Assembly (NCBI GenBank): GCA_031841125.1
Contig: CM063113.1
Location: 16,141,312 to 16,205,311, forward strand
DNA: 64,000 nucleotides
From: Acanthococcus lagerstroemiae
Lineage: Eukaryota; Arthropoda; Insecta; Hemiptera; Eriococcidae
Reading direction: 5' to 3'
In this document: one piece after another, positions 55,219 through 64,000 of the stretch
How the letters are laid out: each line of letters begins with the position of its first letter
Position numbering within the stretch: the stretch's first letter is position 1
The notes under the pieces: model-generated
The model's database searches: none
Seen by the model: the letters and a program-made list of their open reading frames with translations, nothing else
What the model was told of the DNA's origin: nothing
Program-made: the position numbers and the translations under genes

Positions 55219-55816
55219 GGCAGTGCAGAAAATAAGGTCACACTTCGTCGATATGAGTTATGAGCACCGGTATATACTAGATAAAATGTCTAACAAAATG
55301 AGACCCTGTGAAGCTCTCTAGCTCCGAAATTCGCTGAGATATGACTGTTCAAATTTGAGATTTCAAAAAAAAAAAAAAAAAGGTTTGAGAAAAATGCAAA
55401 TTGAAAAAAATGTGAAAAAACGAAAAATTACAAGTTCAAAATGGCATATCTCTGAAACAAATTAAGCTAGAGAGCTCCGAAAGGTCTTATTTTGTTAGAA
55501 ATTTATTATAAAGAATTTTGTCAACAAAGTACGACCTTATCAGAAAAAAAAAATGAAATGAAAGAATTTACTTTCCAGGGATGACCAAACTGAGTTGAGT
55601 GGTGGCAAAATAGAGAGGTGGTGGGATCACGTTTTCGACTGTAATGGACGAACGAAGGCAGACAGAGTAAACGGATAACGCCATTCAAAAGAGGATGGTT
55701 TATTTTGCGGGAATCGTCACAAATCCCAATTTCAACAATTTTGACCTTTATTCATAAAAATCGACGTACCTCAAAAACTAGGATCGACAAAGTGGGACCT
55801 CATTCTCTGCACTGCC
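55219..55816. mobile_element. GGCAGT-ended foldback-type TIR element (598 bp) with about 8-bp TSD
   Basis: GGCAGTGCAGAAAATAAGGT and, reverse-complemented, GGCAGTGCAGAGAATGAGGT form a roughly 35-bp TIR that continues acttngtcgat. The flanks gcaaatgt (55211-55218) and acaaatgt (55817-55824) match at 7 of 8 positions. Inside, 55220-55385 and 55420-55545 are themselves extended inverted repeats (taacaaaatgagacc, agctctctagct, gagatatg), separated by an A-run. The termini resemble those at 48587 and 52233. Non-coding, and it interrupts the family C LINE. Confidence 0.8.
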
Positions 55817-56204
55817 ACAAATGTGAAGATTATCGTACTACAAGTTTACTATTGCACCCAAAGATTCTAGCAAGGATAATAAATAAGAGAATACAAATTA
55901 AAATTTTAGAAAAGGTGGGAGACGATTAGTTTGGATTCAGAAAAGGTAGAGGAACTAGGGAAGCAATGTTGAATAATCAAGAATGTTTCAAATATTGAAG
56001 AAGGTAGGAGTTAAGTGTAAGGAAAGAAGAGTAATATGTAATTTATATAAGGATCAAAAGCCTCCAATACAAATAGAGGATGAAGTGGGAGAAGTGAAAA
56101 TTCAAAAAGGAATGAGACAAGGTTGCTGTTTGTCATCAGGACTGGTTTAACATATTTATAGAAAAAGAAATTGAGCAAATGAATGAAATCAGGCGTGATA
56201 ATAC
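55817..56204 (+). pseudogene. LINE RT remnant, family C, part 2
   Basis: Stop-ridden frames contain a KVGDD.FGFRKGRGTREA-like segment (55915-55965, RT fingers/palm) and a KEIEQMNE-like tail to about 56210. It continues the RT of part 1 after the TIR element. Confidence 0.55.
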
Positions 56205-56277
56205 GAGGAGGCCTTTAGAAAAACTATCACTATTTGACGAAATTGCAAAAGGGCCCCAAACTCCTTGACATCCTCTG
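56205..56277. mobile_element. hAT-like MITE, family 3, remnant
   Basis: aaaaactatcactatttg and aaagggccccaaactc are reverse-complement matches to the intact copy at 41839. Its junction with tatttgtttcaagcttatgag reproduces the 41.8-kb junction, including an aacaaata-like target copy. Confidence 0.55.
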
Positions 56278-56349
56278 TATTTGTTTCAAGCTTATGAGAA
56301 GGGCCAACCACAAGCTCCGTGGAAGGCAAGAGGAGTGTAGTTGCCAGTT

Positions 56350-57600
56350 GCTACTTCAATGAACGTTTGACGATTGGACTACCGACACACGTAGCCAGTT
56401 TCGACCCCGATGTCAACGATTTTGACAGAAATGAAATTATTGAAAAGTCTGAAACAGAAACTAAGACAAGCTGACAGATAAGATGGGTAAAACAGGCAAA
56501 GCCAGCAAATCAAACACCGGCGCAGATTAAATGACCTTGGTCTTCGAAGGAGTTCTAAAGAAATTCTAATCAGTGTTTCCTATAGCATGAAACAAAGCAC
56601 CTTATCATGATCTAGGACCTCGAAAATGAGAACTCCATTAGAAAAATTGTTGGTGAAATTGGAAAACAACAATGGAGATATCGTAAATTATAGAACTGAA
56701 TATATTCTTGTAGGTTTCAGAGTCAACGTACTGTAGAATCCTTTCTTTTAAAAATGGGGGAAAAGCACAAAAAAGAAAGTGTTATAATACAGATCGAAAC
56801 CAATGTTCAGGAAATAATACTCTCGTTTTAGAGTTTGGAAAACGATACTCGTCTTCAAGGGAAAATTGAGCGAGCTGCAGTTTATTACGGCGTGTAAATG
56901 ATAGTCAAAGATGGAAAAATTCGAATTGGAATAACATGATATATTTACCCATTCGAGAGGAACAACTGATGTAACTCGAAAAACGATAATCGAAACCGAA
57001 GGTATTTTGTAACATGATATAGCACGCTGAGGAAAAATATAGACAAGGGGGAAAATATGAATAAGGGCTTAGCATTTCCGGTTATGGATTCCCGGTTACG
57101 GTGTTCTGACAGATTGTATTTTTCTGGAAGTCTGCGATGTGGTATATGCAACAGAAGTTTATGCGAAACATCAGTCCGTAATCAGAAAGTGGACTGATGA
57201 AGAATGAGCAGACAGAGTAAGTGCTGAAGTACGGCGTATGCACATATCTGTTGCAAGTCGTTGTTGCTAAACAGTGGAAGCTTGAAGACCTTAAAAACAC
57301 TCTTTTAGAACGAAACAGGGAAATATAGCTCTCTATAGCTTCCACTGATTAGAAATCTACTAACGATGGGCCCTTGTAGGATTTGACAAAGAACAAGTAC
57401 AATTAAAAATTCGAAGCTCGAAAACAGAAACAAAGGTCACCTTCTTCAGTTCCGCCAGTTGGTGACATATATTTGAAGTAAAGCTCTCAGTCCTGGACTC
57501 ACTTGATACCAACCAAACTCCTTATCGGCTCCAACGTCACGAACCGTTTGATCTTGTCTCAAGACTTTCTTAATCGGACTCGCCGTACCTTGTCGGCAGG
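56350..57600. other. Nothing recognised
   Basis: AT-rich, short frames only. No repeats with partners were noticed beyond the family C LINE 5'-region scrap to about 56345. Confidence 0.4.
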
Positions 57601-57621
57601 ACCAGCGAACTCTCTCCCAAA

Positions 57622-57909
57622 ATGATGCATTGGATATATACCGGTGCAATACGTCCTAGAATCACATATGCGGCCATTGTACAGTGGGGCCGGGTCCACC
57701 AGGCCAAAGTCAGAGAGGAACAAGACCACCTGCAAAGGCTCGTGTGCGTGATGACAACCGGGGCAATGAGGACAGCGCCGACAAAGGAACTTGAAAGGCT
57801 CCGAAACCTGTCACCACTTCACACTGCTACAGAAACAGCTACGATAATGGAGGCTTATCGTCTGGGCCAATCAAACCTTCGGGCCCAAAAAACAGGCCAC
57901 AGAAAGTAA
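57622..57909 (+). pseudogene. LINE pol C-terminal fragment (I/R1/LOA-like)
   Basis: The frame reads MHWIYTGAIRPRITYAAIVQW, then LQRLVCVMTTGAMRTAPTKEL and NLSPLH, matching the well-known post-RT region ..WIYTAVIRP...YG..VW...LQRL..L.ITGAMRTTPT. A stop follows at 57909. An endonuclease start (57934) lies directly downstream, so it is the tail of one LINE copy abutting the head of another. Confidence 0.75.
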
Positions 57910-57933
57910 GCAGGACCAACACAGACGAGGACG

Positions 57934-59900
57934 ATGACTCTGTTCCGAATTATGTCGATCAATATTGAAGGTATAACTGCGACGAAGGAACAAATCCAGT
58001 CAGAAATTGTCAATAACCTGAATTCGGACATGATCGCCATGCAGGAAACGCATAGACCTGCAGCAGCACGTCAGCCAAATTGCTGGAATGAAGCTGGTAA
58101 TCGAGAAACCTCACAAGAAATGCTGCAGTGCTATTCTGGTCAAGCAGAACATGAAGATATGTGAGGTCTCATGCACTGAAGATAGCGATGTGGAAACCCT
58201 GACGGTTGATATTGGAGATTGTCTGATAACATCGATTTATAAACCACCTGATGCCGAATTTAAATGGCCCGGCAATCCTGACACAGGCACCTAGCGGAAG
58301 CGAATTGTGATCGGCGACTTCAACAGCCACGGAGTAAACTGGGGATGCACTGAGAATGATTCTAACGGTGACCTGGTGGAAAAATAAGCAGATGAAAACC
58401 AGCTACGCCTTATATTCGACCCTAAACTGCCTGTCTCGTTCAACAGTGGGCGATGGAAACTTGGTTACAACCCAGATAACATCTTCGTGTCGGAGCATGT
58501 ATCTTATCTATGCCGCAGACTGGTAGGCGATCCCATCCCACACACCCAGCACAAGCCGATAATCTGTGAGGTCAGGGCAACAGTCTGTCCAATCAGAAGT
58601 GAAAATCCTCCACCAAGATTCAACTTTAAAAAGGCTGACTGGGGATCCTTCAACCAGGCAATGGATGCCGAGGCGGAAAAAAAAACACCAGTACCAGAAA
58701 ACCACGACCTGTTTAACTCGGCCCTTGAACGGATCTCAGTTAAGTACATCCCTAGAGAAACGAGGAAAGAGTATATCTCTGGTATGAAACCAAGCCGCAT
58801 CGCAAAATACCGTGAATACGTCGATACATTTAATGAAAAACCCTTTGATGATAGTACCATAGAGCTTGGAGATAAACTTGCGCAGGAGATTGCCGAATCA
58901 ACGCAAGAAAACTGGCAGCAGCTGGTGGAGGACCTTAACTTTGATAAAGATAGCCAAAGAGCGTGGCACCTGCTCAAAAGACTGAATGGAGAAAATAGTC
59001 ATCAGAGTAAATTTAAACAAACAATAGCAAACCAGGTTGCCCATTAACTGCTCATAAATGGAAAAACGAGAGGCCGTGTTAAAAATAAGAAAGTCACCCG
59101 TGGCCATGCAGCCGGAGAACTTCGCATCGCCGATCACGTACTCCGAAGTCACCGCAGCCATACTTGTAGCCAAAAATTGGAAGACGGCAGGAGTGGATAA
59201 AATGTACATTGAGCAAATAAAACATTTTGGGTGAAAAACTATTGCCTGGATCCAGGAAATGTACAATACCTGTGTTGAAATGTTGAAAATAACTTGATTA
59301 TGATGCCAAGCTTACGTAATAGCTATCCAAAAACCAAGAAAAATACAGATGATCCAAAGAGCTACCGGCCTATATCGTTGTTGTGCCACCTGTATAAAAT
59401 ATTCGAAAGAGTTGCTCTAGGCCGTATGTCTGAATGTATCGATAAAAGCCTGATCAGGCAACAGGCAGGCTTTAGACCTGGAAAGTCCTGCACTGGCCAG
59501 GTCCTGAATCTAACACAGCACATCGAAGATGGTTTCGAGAAATGTAAGGTCACTGGTGCTGTGTTTGTGAACCTCGCAACAGCCTTCGATGCAGTGTGTC
59601 ACCGAATACTTCGGTTCAAGGTGTATCAGCTGACAAAGGATTACAAATTTACAGAAATTGTGACAATGCTACTCAAAGATTGGCGGTTTACGTGACCCAG
59701 GATGGGAAGGACAGCGTTTGGAGACGGCAAAAGAATGGTTTGCCACAAGGAAGTGTCTTGTCACCAACTCTCTTTAATGTCTACACTAATTATCAACCAG
59801 TCAGTGGACCCACTTGTCGTTTCTTCTATGCAGATGATCTAGCACTTACAGCACAATGCGACACCAAAAAACGCACAAAAACACATACTAAGAACTTTTA
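57934..59900 (+). pseudogene. LINE endonuclease-RT, decayed (jockey superfamily)
   Basis: The endonuclease start reads RIMSINIEGITATKEQIQ, then MIAMQETHRP (catalytic Glu). In other frames follow KRIVIGDFNSHGVNWG (58298-58345) and NPDNIFVSEHVSYL. A 186-codon linker frame (58487-59047) leads to the RT: SYRPISLLCHLYKIFERV, QQAGFRPGKSC, VFVNLATAFDAVCH (motif A), NGLPQGSVLSPTLFNVYTN (B) and FFYADDLAL (C) near 59830. It is cut off soon after motif C at about 59900. Several stops and frameshifts, for example TAG at 58293 and TAA at 59045, show it is dead, although many domains are still readable. Confidence 0.8.
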
Positions 59901-59904
59901 ATGT

Positions 59905-62060
59905 CACACTAATACAAACGCACAAAACAGTAGCTAGATCGCTTTGAAAACGCACAGTTTATCGCATATATGAAACTAGACTATACGGCGTCGGCCAGCG
60001 GCCTTTATATACCCCGGCGTTATGGGTGAAACTCGTTATCACTCTTGGTATCGAACTTCTATTCTGCTGTTCGAAACGTGTCGATCTTTCTTCGCTAATC
60101 TCGAATGCTCGGGAGCGTTCTTTGCCACACTATTTTCGATATGTTTTAATTTAAGATTCTAAATTCAGTGACACGTCCTAGTCCCCCGACCAGAGGTGAG
60201 GAAATTTTTTCCTCCCAGAATAAACTATACCTCAGTCTTAGAAGATGCTTATGCGACTATATGTTTCATCTCGAACTGATTCCACAATCGAAAACACAAA
60301 CTGGGATGGATCTGCAGAATAACCGGAGAGCTTAGTTGAAGAAAACGTTAAGGGAGAAACGGGCCTTAAACCCGGACCCGCCATGCCAGTGCGATAATTC
60401 GATAACCAGAGGCGAAGCTTTCGCATATTTCCAGTTCATTACAACGAGATAATTGAATTGTAAATACGAACTACCTAATTTTGCGGCGCTAGCTTCGCAA
60501 CCTATTTATCATTTGTGCAACACACTTGCGTGATTGAACTGCACTGGAATCTATAATTTCCGAACAGTGAATGAGTTAAACTTGCAATATTACGAGCTAT
60601 CGTGCGCAACTTAAATATTGTTTATCGAGCTTCATTTTCTGCTTGACAACTGCCAAAAGCGATATAGTCGAGTGTGGTCACCTCATCATATCTGAACAAA
60701 GCAGCATAAGTTAACGGCTTAATGCTCGAGCTCAGATGGTTCATCCCAAGATGCAAACACGAACACGTATTGGCAAGATATGTTAGCTGAGGTGGTTGCC
60801 ATCGAACCGAAAAGCTCCGACTTCATGTCGAAGGAAATATTATTCCGTGTTCTTCGAACTAAGAAGATAATACCGAGGCAGAATACGGATCGTGTGAAAT
60901 AATTTAGTGATACCCAGTGACATCACTGACAGATCGGTATAGTGTGCTGGAATTAACGCGCCGAATTCGCAGGATTACGCAACCTAATACGCATTAATTA
61001 ATGGCTTTAGCTGTCTACTCTCGTGTATACATGTACCTATATACATTTTTAATTAACGCGCGAGACGGTGCGCCTTATTCTCCAAGGGAGTTCATACACA
61101 TACTACTCATGTGTATAAGAAATTTAATACCTTCTGCGGCCTTTTTCGACAGTCACAGTGCAGGCCAGAAATCTGCGAAACAATTAACGAGGCACGATCG
61201 AGAACACCAGCAATTTAAAGCTAAAAAAAGCTTTTCGTACCTAGATTATTGGATGATTCGCCACAGCTGCACAGAGAGTTTAATTCATAAATTCAGCATA
61301 AATTAAAAAAATAAAAAATAAAAATAGGGAGTGTTTGTTAATGCCCGGTGAAAATGTAATATCGCGAATATCTGATTTTGAATACGCTTAAGCGTATAAT
61401 ATTTCACAGCACGGCTGGAGTCCAGGATTTACGAGTACGGTATCGGAATCGGTGTATATTTTTTCAGCGCCATTCGTATTCAATCGGCAAGCTTAATGAA
61501 TTTTTCACGTTGAAAGTCGTGCGGAAAAGTGTTTATATGGTTCAGCATGTTAATTTCCACGATAGATGACATCGCAGTCGGGAAAAGGAAAAAGCACGCC
61601 GGCATTCATTTCGCCACCAGGGGACTTCCAGACGTAACCATAATTTTGAATTACTTACAGCCGCTTCATTCGCATTCGAAAGTATTTCATTCTAACAAGG
61701 GACAAAAAGTTAGTACGAAAGTCTTCAGAACCTTTCTTGAAAGCACAATTAACCTGGGTACATATACATTTGTAAATGTGGGATACGATCCGACAATATT
61801 TCCTTAGTATTTCAAGTAGATATGTCGAACCGCAAAGAATTTTGACCATCGAGAACATACACCCACCAAGTGTGACCAGTTTTCCGACCAGTTGCAGATC
61901 TAAAGAGCTATCTAGGGAGAGTCTAAAAAAAAGAGGCACGTTTTTACCAACCCTTTTCGAGTATTTAGAACATATTCTTGCCCTCGCGGTAGTAGTTTTA
62001 ATTAATAGCAGCGGCGCACTCTCCTGCGTCGCCACACGAACTAAGACGAGGAGGTGAGGG
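59905..62060. other. About 2.1 kb without recognised features
   Basis: No repeats with partners and only short frames on both strands. Composition is closer to balanced than in the repeat areas, so this may be unique host DNA. Confidence 0.4.
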
Positions 62061-62071
62061 GTGAAGGAAGG

Positions 62072-62325
62072 TAGCGCGTCCGTCTGCGACCCGAAGTCCT
62101 GGTTAATGCTGGGTGAGCGTTGCCTCAGTCAGTAGGGTGTCCTATAGTGGCCCTGGCAGGACAGCGTGAATCCGAAGCGAAGAGGCGAAATGCGGGCTCG
62201 GGTCAGCCTCAATGCATTCTTCTGGTCCCTGATGCGACACTCGAAAGGGTAGTTTCCGTGGCCAGGTGTGCGGCATCTGAGGAGCCACTTTGACATGCGT
62301 GCAGCGCCATACGCTTCACCAAGCG
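62072..62325 (+). mobile_element. SINE-like repeat B, longest copy, tRNA-like head
   Basis: The head ggtagcgcgtccgtctgcga followed by a degenerate B-box region (tcctggttaatgctggg) resembles a tRNA gene. The body contains ctcgggtcagcctcaatgc, then gcgacactcgaaagggtag and tgaggagccactttgacatg, shared with the copies at 19990 and 29415. No poly-A tail was seen. Confidence 0.6.
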
Positions 62326-62712
62326 ATAGTAGCAGGGATTCGGCTTTCGGCTTCGGCTGATGACCTTGAAAAATACGACTTCGGCTTTCAGCTGCTCCAG
62401 TTTCAAAAATAAAGTGTTAAATTATGATTTCGACCTCTAGGATGATACTAGAGGGGACTGAACCCCCTTTTTTGGTCTTTTTCGGAATAATAGTCGACTT
62501 ATGGGTTTTCGAAGTCTCCGAGACAGTAGTCGATTTACTGGTTTTCAAGGTCACCACACGCTACTGCGAGGTTAATTCAGCAATATGTTTCCTCAGATAT
62601 CATTGGAAAAAGTGGATTCACGTTTAATCAGACTCTTGAAATGATACAACGACGGTCTTTATTTACATATGATATCTGAAGGAGTCTTTAATTGATCTAG
62701 AATGTGCACTAG

Positions 62713-62879
62713 CAGCGCTGGGTTTATCACACGGGCTGACTGGGCTGCAGCCCAGAGGGGCAAAATCTTAGGGAGGTAAAATCTGTGGCCAAAAACAAAC
62801 ATTTGCGAGAGGGGAAATGTAAAAAAAAGCGGCAAAAATACTTCAACCCAGGGCAGCAAATTATTTAAAACCGTCCCTG
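62713..62879. mobile_element. hAT-like MITE, family 4 (167 bp)
   Basis: The left end is CAGCGCTGGGTTTATCACAC and the right end accgtccctg, with ggctgactgggctgcagccc and ggggcaaaatctta inside, a pattern typical of insect hAT MITEs. Flanking tgcactag and tgtagtgg agree at only 5 of 8 positions, so the target duplication is uncertain. Confidence 0.6.
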
Positions 62880-62914
62880 TGTAGTGGAATATCCTTTTCT
62901 TTACAGCAATTGAA

Positions 62915-63506
62915 GACCTGACTTCCAAAACGCGCTTAGTATAAAAAACGAAATATTGGGAAATGGAAAAAAAAAACATTCTGACTCGCGAACAATAAGT
63001 GGTAATACTGATTCAATTGCGTGGGTGGGAAGAGGAGTTGTCAATTCTAATACCACCCAAGTATGAAGGTTGGCGTGCGAACAGTCTTCAAGCTACGGGA
63101 GTGCAAAGTGGGGGTAGTCGTGGACTTAACTCCTTTTGGCAGACCATATCACACTTGTGAAAGGTCTAAATTCGTACATCTTGATCTAGAAACTGTCGGA
63201 AATCGGAAGATACCGCTTAGAGACGACCATTCTGATGAACGAAGCACACGTGAACAATCCCCCCCCCTTCCGAACAGAAAAAAACAGGTATGACTTACAG
63301 TCGTAAGAGTCTTATGTTCATCAAATTTGAAAAAACAAGTAAGTCAGTATTATAAAAATGAAGGGAAGAAAGGTTTAGCTGGCTCTCTAAGTCGTGATAA
63401 AATCGTGAAACCAACTCTGAAAGGTGCCTTTTGACTTCCTCCCCCAGGCTGCGCTAATAATTCGATTTTTGATGTTTTGGACTAAGCGCGTTTTGGAAGT
63501 CAGGTC
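62915..63506. repeat. Inverted repeat pair, perfect 26-bp arms about 540 bp apart
   Basis: gacctgacttccaaaacgcg and onward (62915-62940) is the exact reverse complement of 63481-63506, and similarity extends a little on both sides (aattga/aattgag). It may mark the subterminal parts of a non-autonomous DNA element. Ends and target duplication were not resolved. Confidence 0.65.
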
Positions 63507-63509
63507 CTC

Positions 63510-64000
63510 AATTATTGTTTTTATACAAAACTTGGTATTTATACAGCAGTGTGAACTCACTGTGCATGGAGGTTTTAGGAGTAAATAATGAAGTACATAA
63601 TTGGTATTCATTTGAGCAAAAGTACCAGAGTTGTTAGAACTTATCAAACATCAAGTATCCATAGATTGGGGGTTCAGTTTTCATTCAAATGTTTGGAAGT
63701 CATTGATTTCGGAATGAATAAGCGAGATCATCAAGTTAAATGTAATTGAAGTATCAACCTGTCATACATGCAACAACCGTCCAGCCCTCTCCAATGGTGC
63801 TGGGCAGGGGGTTAAGAGTTCCCAGAAACGGATTCAGAGATTTTGAAAAACTACAAACCGACTATCACCTTGCAAAATACCAAAAAGGTGAGCTTAATCT
63901 CTCTAATGGCAACCTGGGTGGTACAAAAACAAATCCCAAGAATACATATATTTAAGGATTCTAAAAACATATAAATCAAAGCCAATGTCGAGAATAAAAG
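63510..64000. other. Nothing recognised
   Basis: AT-rich sequence to the window edge, short frames only. Confidence 0.35.

Noticed and set aside
58487..59047. Independent 186-residue host gene
   Set aside because: It sits between LINE endonuclease and RT motifs in the same orientation and spacing, so it is the pol linker region.
61001..61306. 101-codon plus-strand ORF
   Set aside because: No recognisable domain, ordinary AT-rich composition and no nearby splice or promoter support.
1..64000. Bacterial origin, CRISPR array, operon or prophage
   Set aside because: Introns with consensus splice sites, LINEs, SINEs and AT-rich intergenic DNA show a eukaryotic nuclear sequence. No regularly spaced direct repeats with unique spacers were seen.

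Overview
This is a eukaryotic, almost certainly insect, nuclear window: AT-rich, gene-poor and packed with transposable elements. No operons, bacterial-type genes, true tRNA/rRNA genes or CRISPR arrays are visible. The only host-type protein gene I can defend is a minus-strand, three-exon sugar/trehalose-type MFS transporter (14777-16959). An insect sugar transporter amid many non-LTR retrotransposons, hAT-type MITEs and tRNA-headed SINEs would fit a hemipteran such as a whitefly or relative. That placement is inference from general character, not from a database match.

Layout. 0.7-3.2 kb: a decayed LINE tail, two short tandem-repeat arrays and a possible SINE scrap. 3.3-7.5 kb: two copies of a 178-233 bp hAT-like MITE, then about 3 kb without recognisable repeats. 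7.5-13 kb: inverted units with tRNA-like heads and palindromic tails around a 1.76 kb CACTG-ended element, a 352 bp hAT MITE with a perfect 8-bp target duplication, and a 0.7 kb TAGTTGACA-ended element. 14.4-17 kb: the transporter gene. 17.3-18.3 kb: a broken hAT transposase. 18.5-19 kb: a LINE fragment. 22-26.4 kb: a nested stack in which an old LINE holds a TA-duplicating TIR element (itself holding a second LINE), a 171 bp MITE and a SINE. 26.9-27.5 kb: a strand-asymmetric C/T-rich tract. 27.9-29.9 kb: a SINE and a jockey-like LINE, itself interrupted several times. 31.1-32.3 kb and 43.2-47.7 kb: two copies of a composite hAT-like element. 33-38 kb: a full-length LINE with a perfect 12-bp target duplication. 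40.6-41.6 kb: two LINE endonuclease fragments. 47.7-48.3 kb: a LINE RNase H domain. 49.1-49.6 kb: three 160-bp repeats. 52.4 kb: a perfect 33-bp-stem hairpin. 54-60 kb: more LINE pol fragments and a foldback DNA element. The rest is sequence in which I see nothing.

The most interesting object is the 33-38 kb LINE. Its ORF1 and its endonuclease/RT ORF lie in the same reading frame, separated only by a TGA stop and one codon, and the second ORF has no ATG ahead of its endonuclease core. Just after the stop lies a 15-nt segment perfectly complementary to the very start of the 3' UTR. This suggests stop-codon readthrough or non-AUG initiation, possibly helped by a long-range RNA pairing. Second is the composite hAT-like element, two direct MITE copies around 680 bp of unrelated DNA, found twice with 8-bp target duplications around the whole unit. 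Third is a shared GGCAGT-ended TIR family, including a foldback member.

Functionally, almost everything here is parasitic DNA and its decay products. The transporter is the sole candidate for a working host gene.
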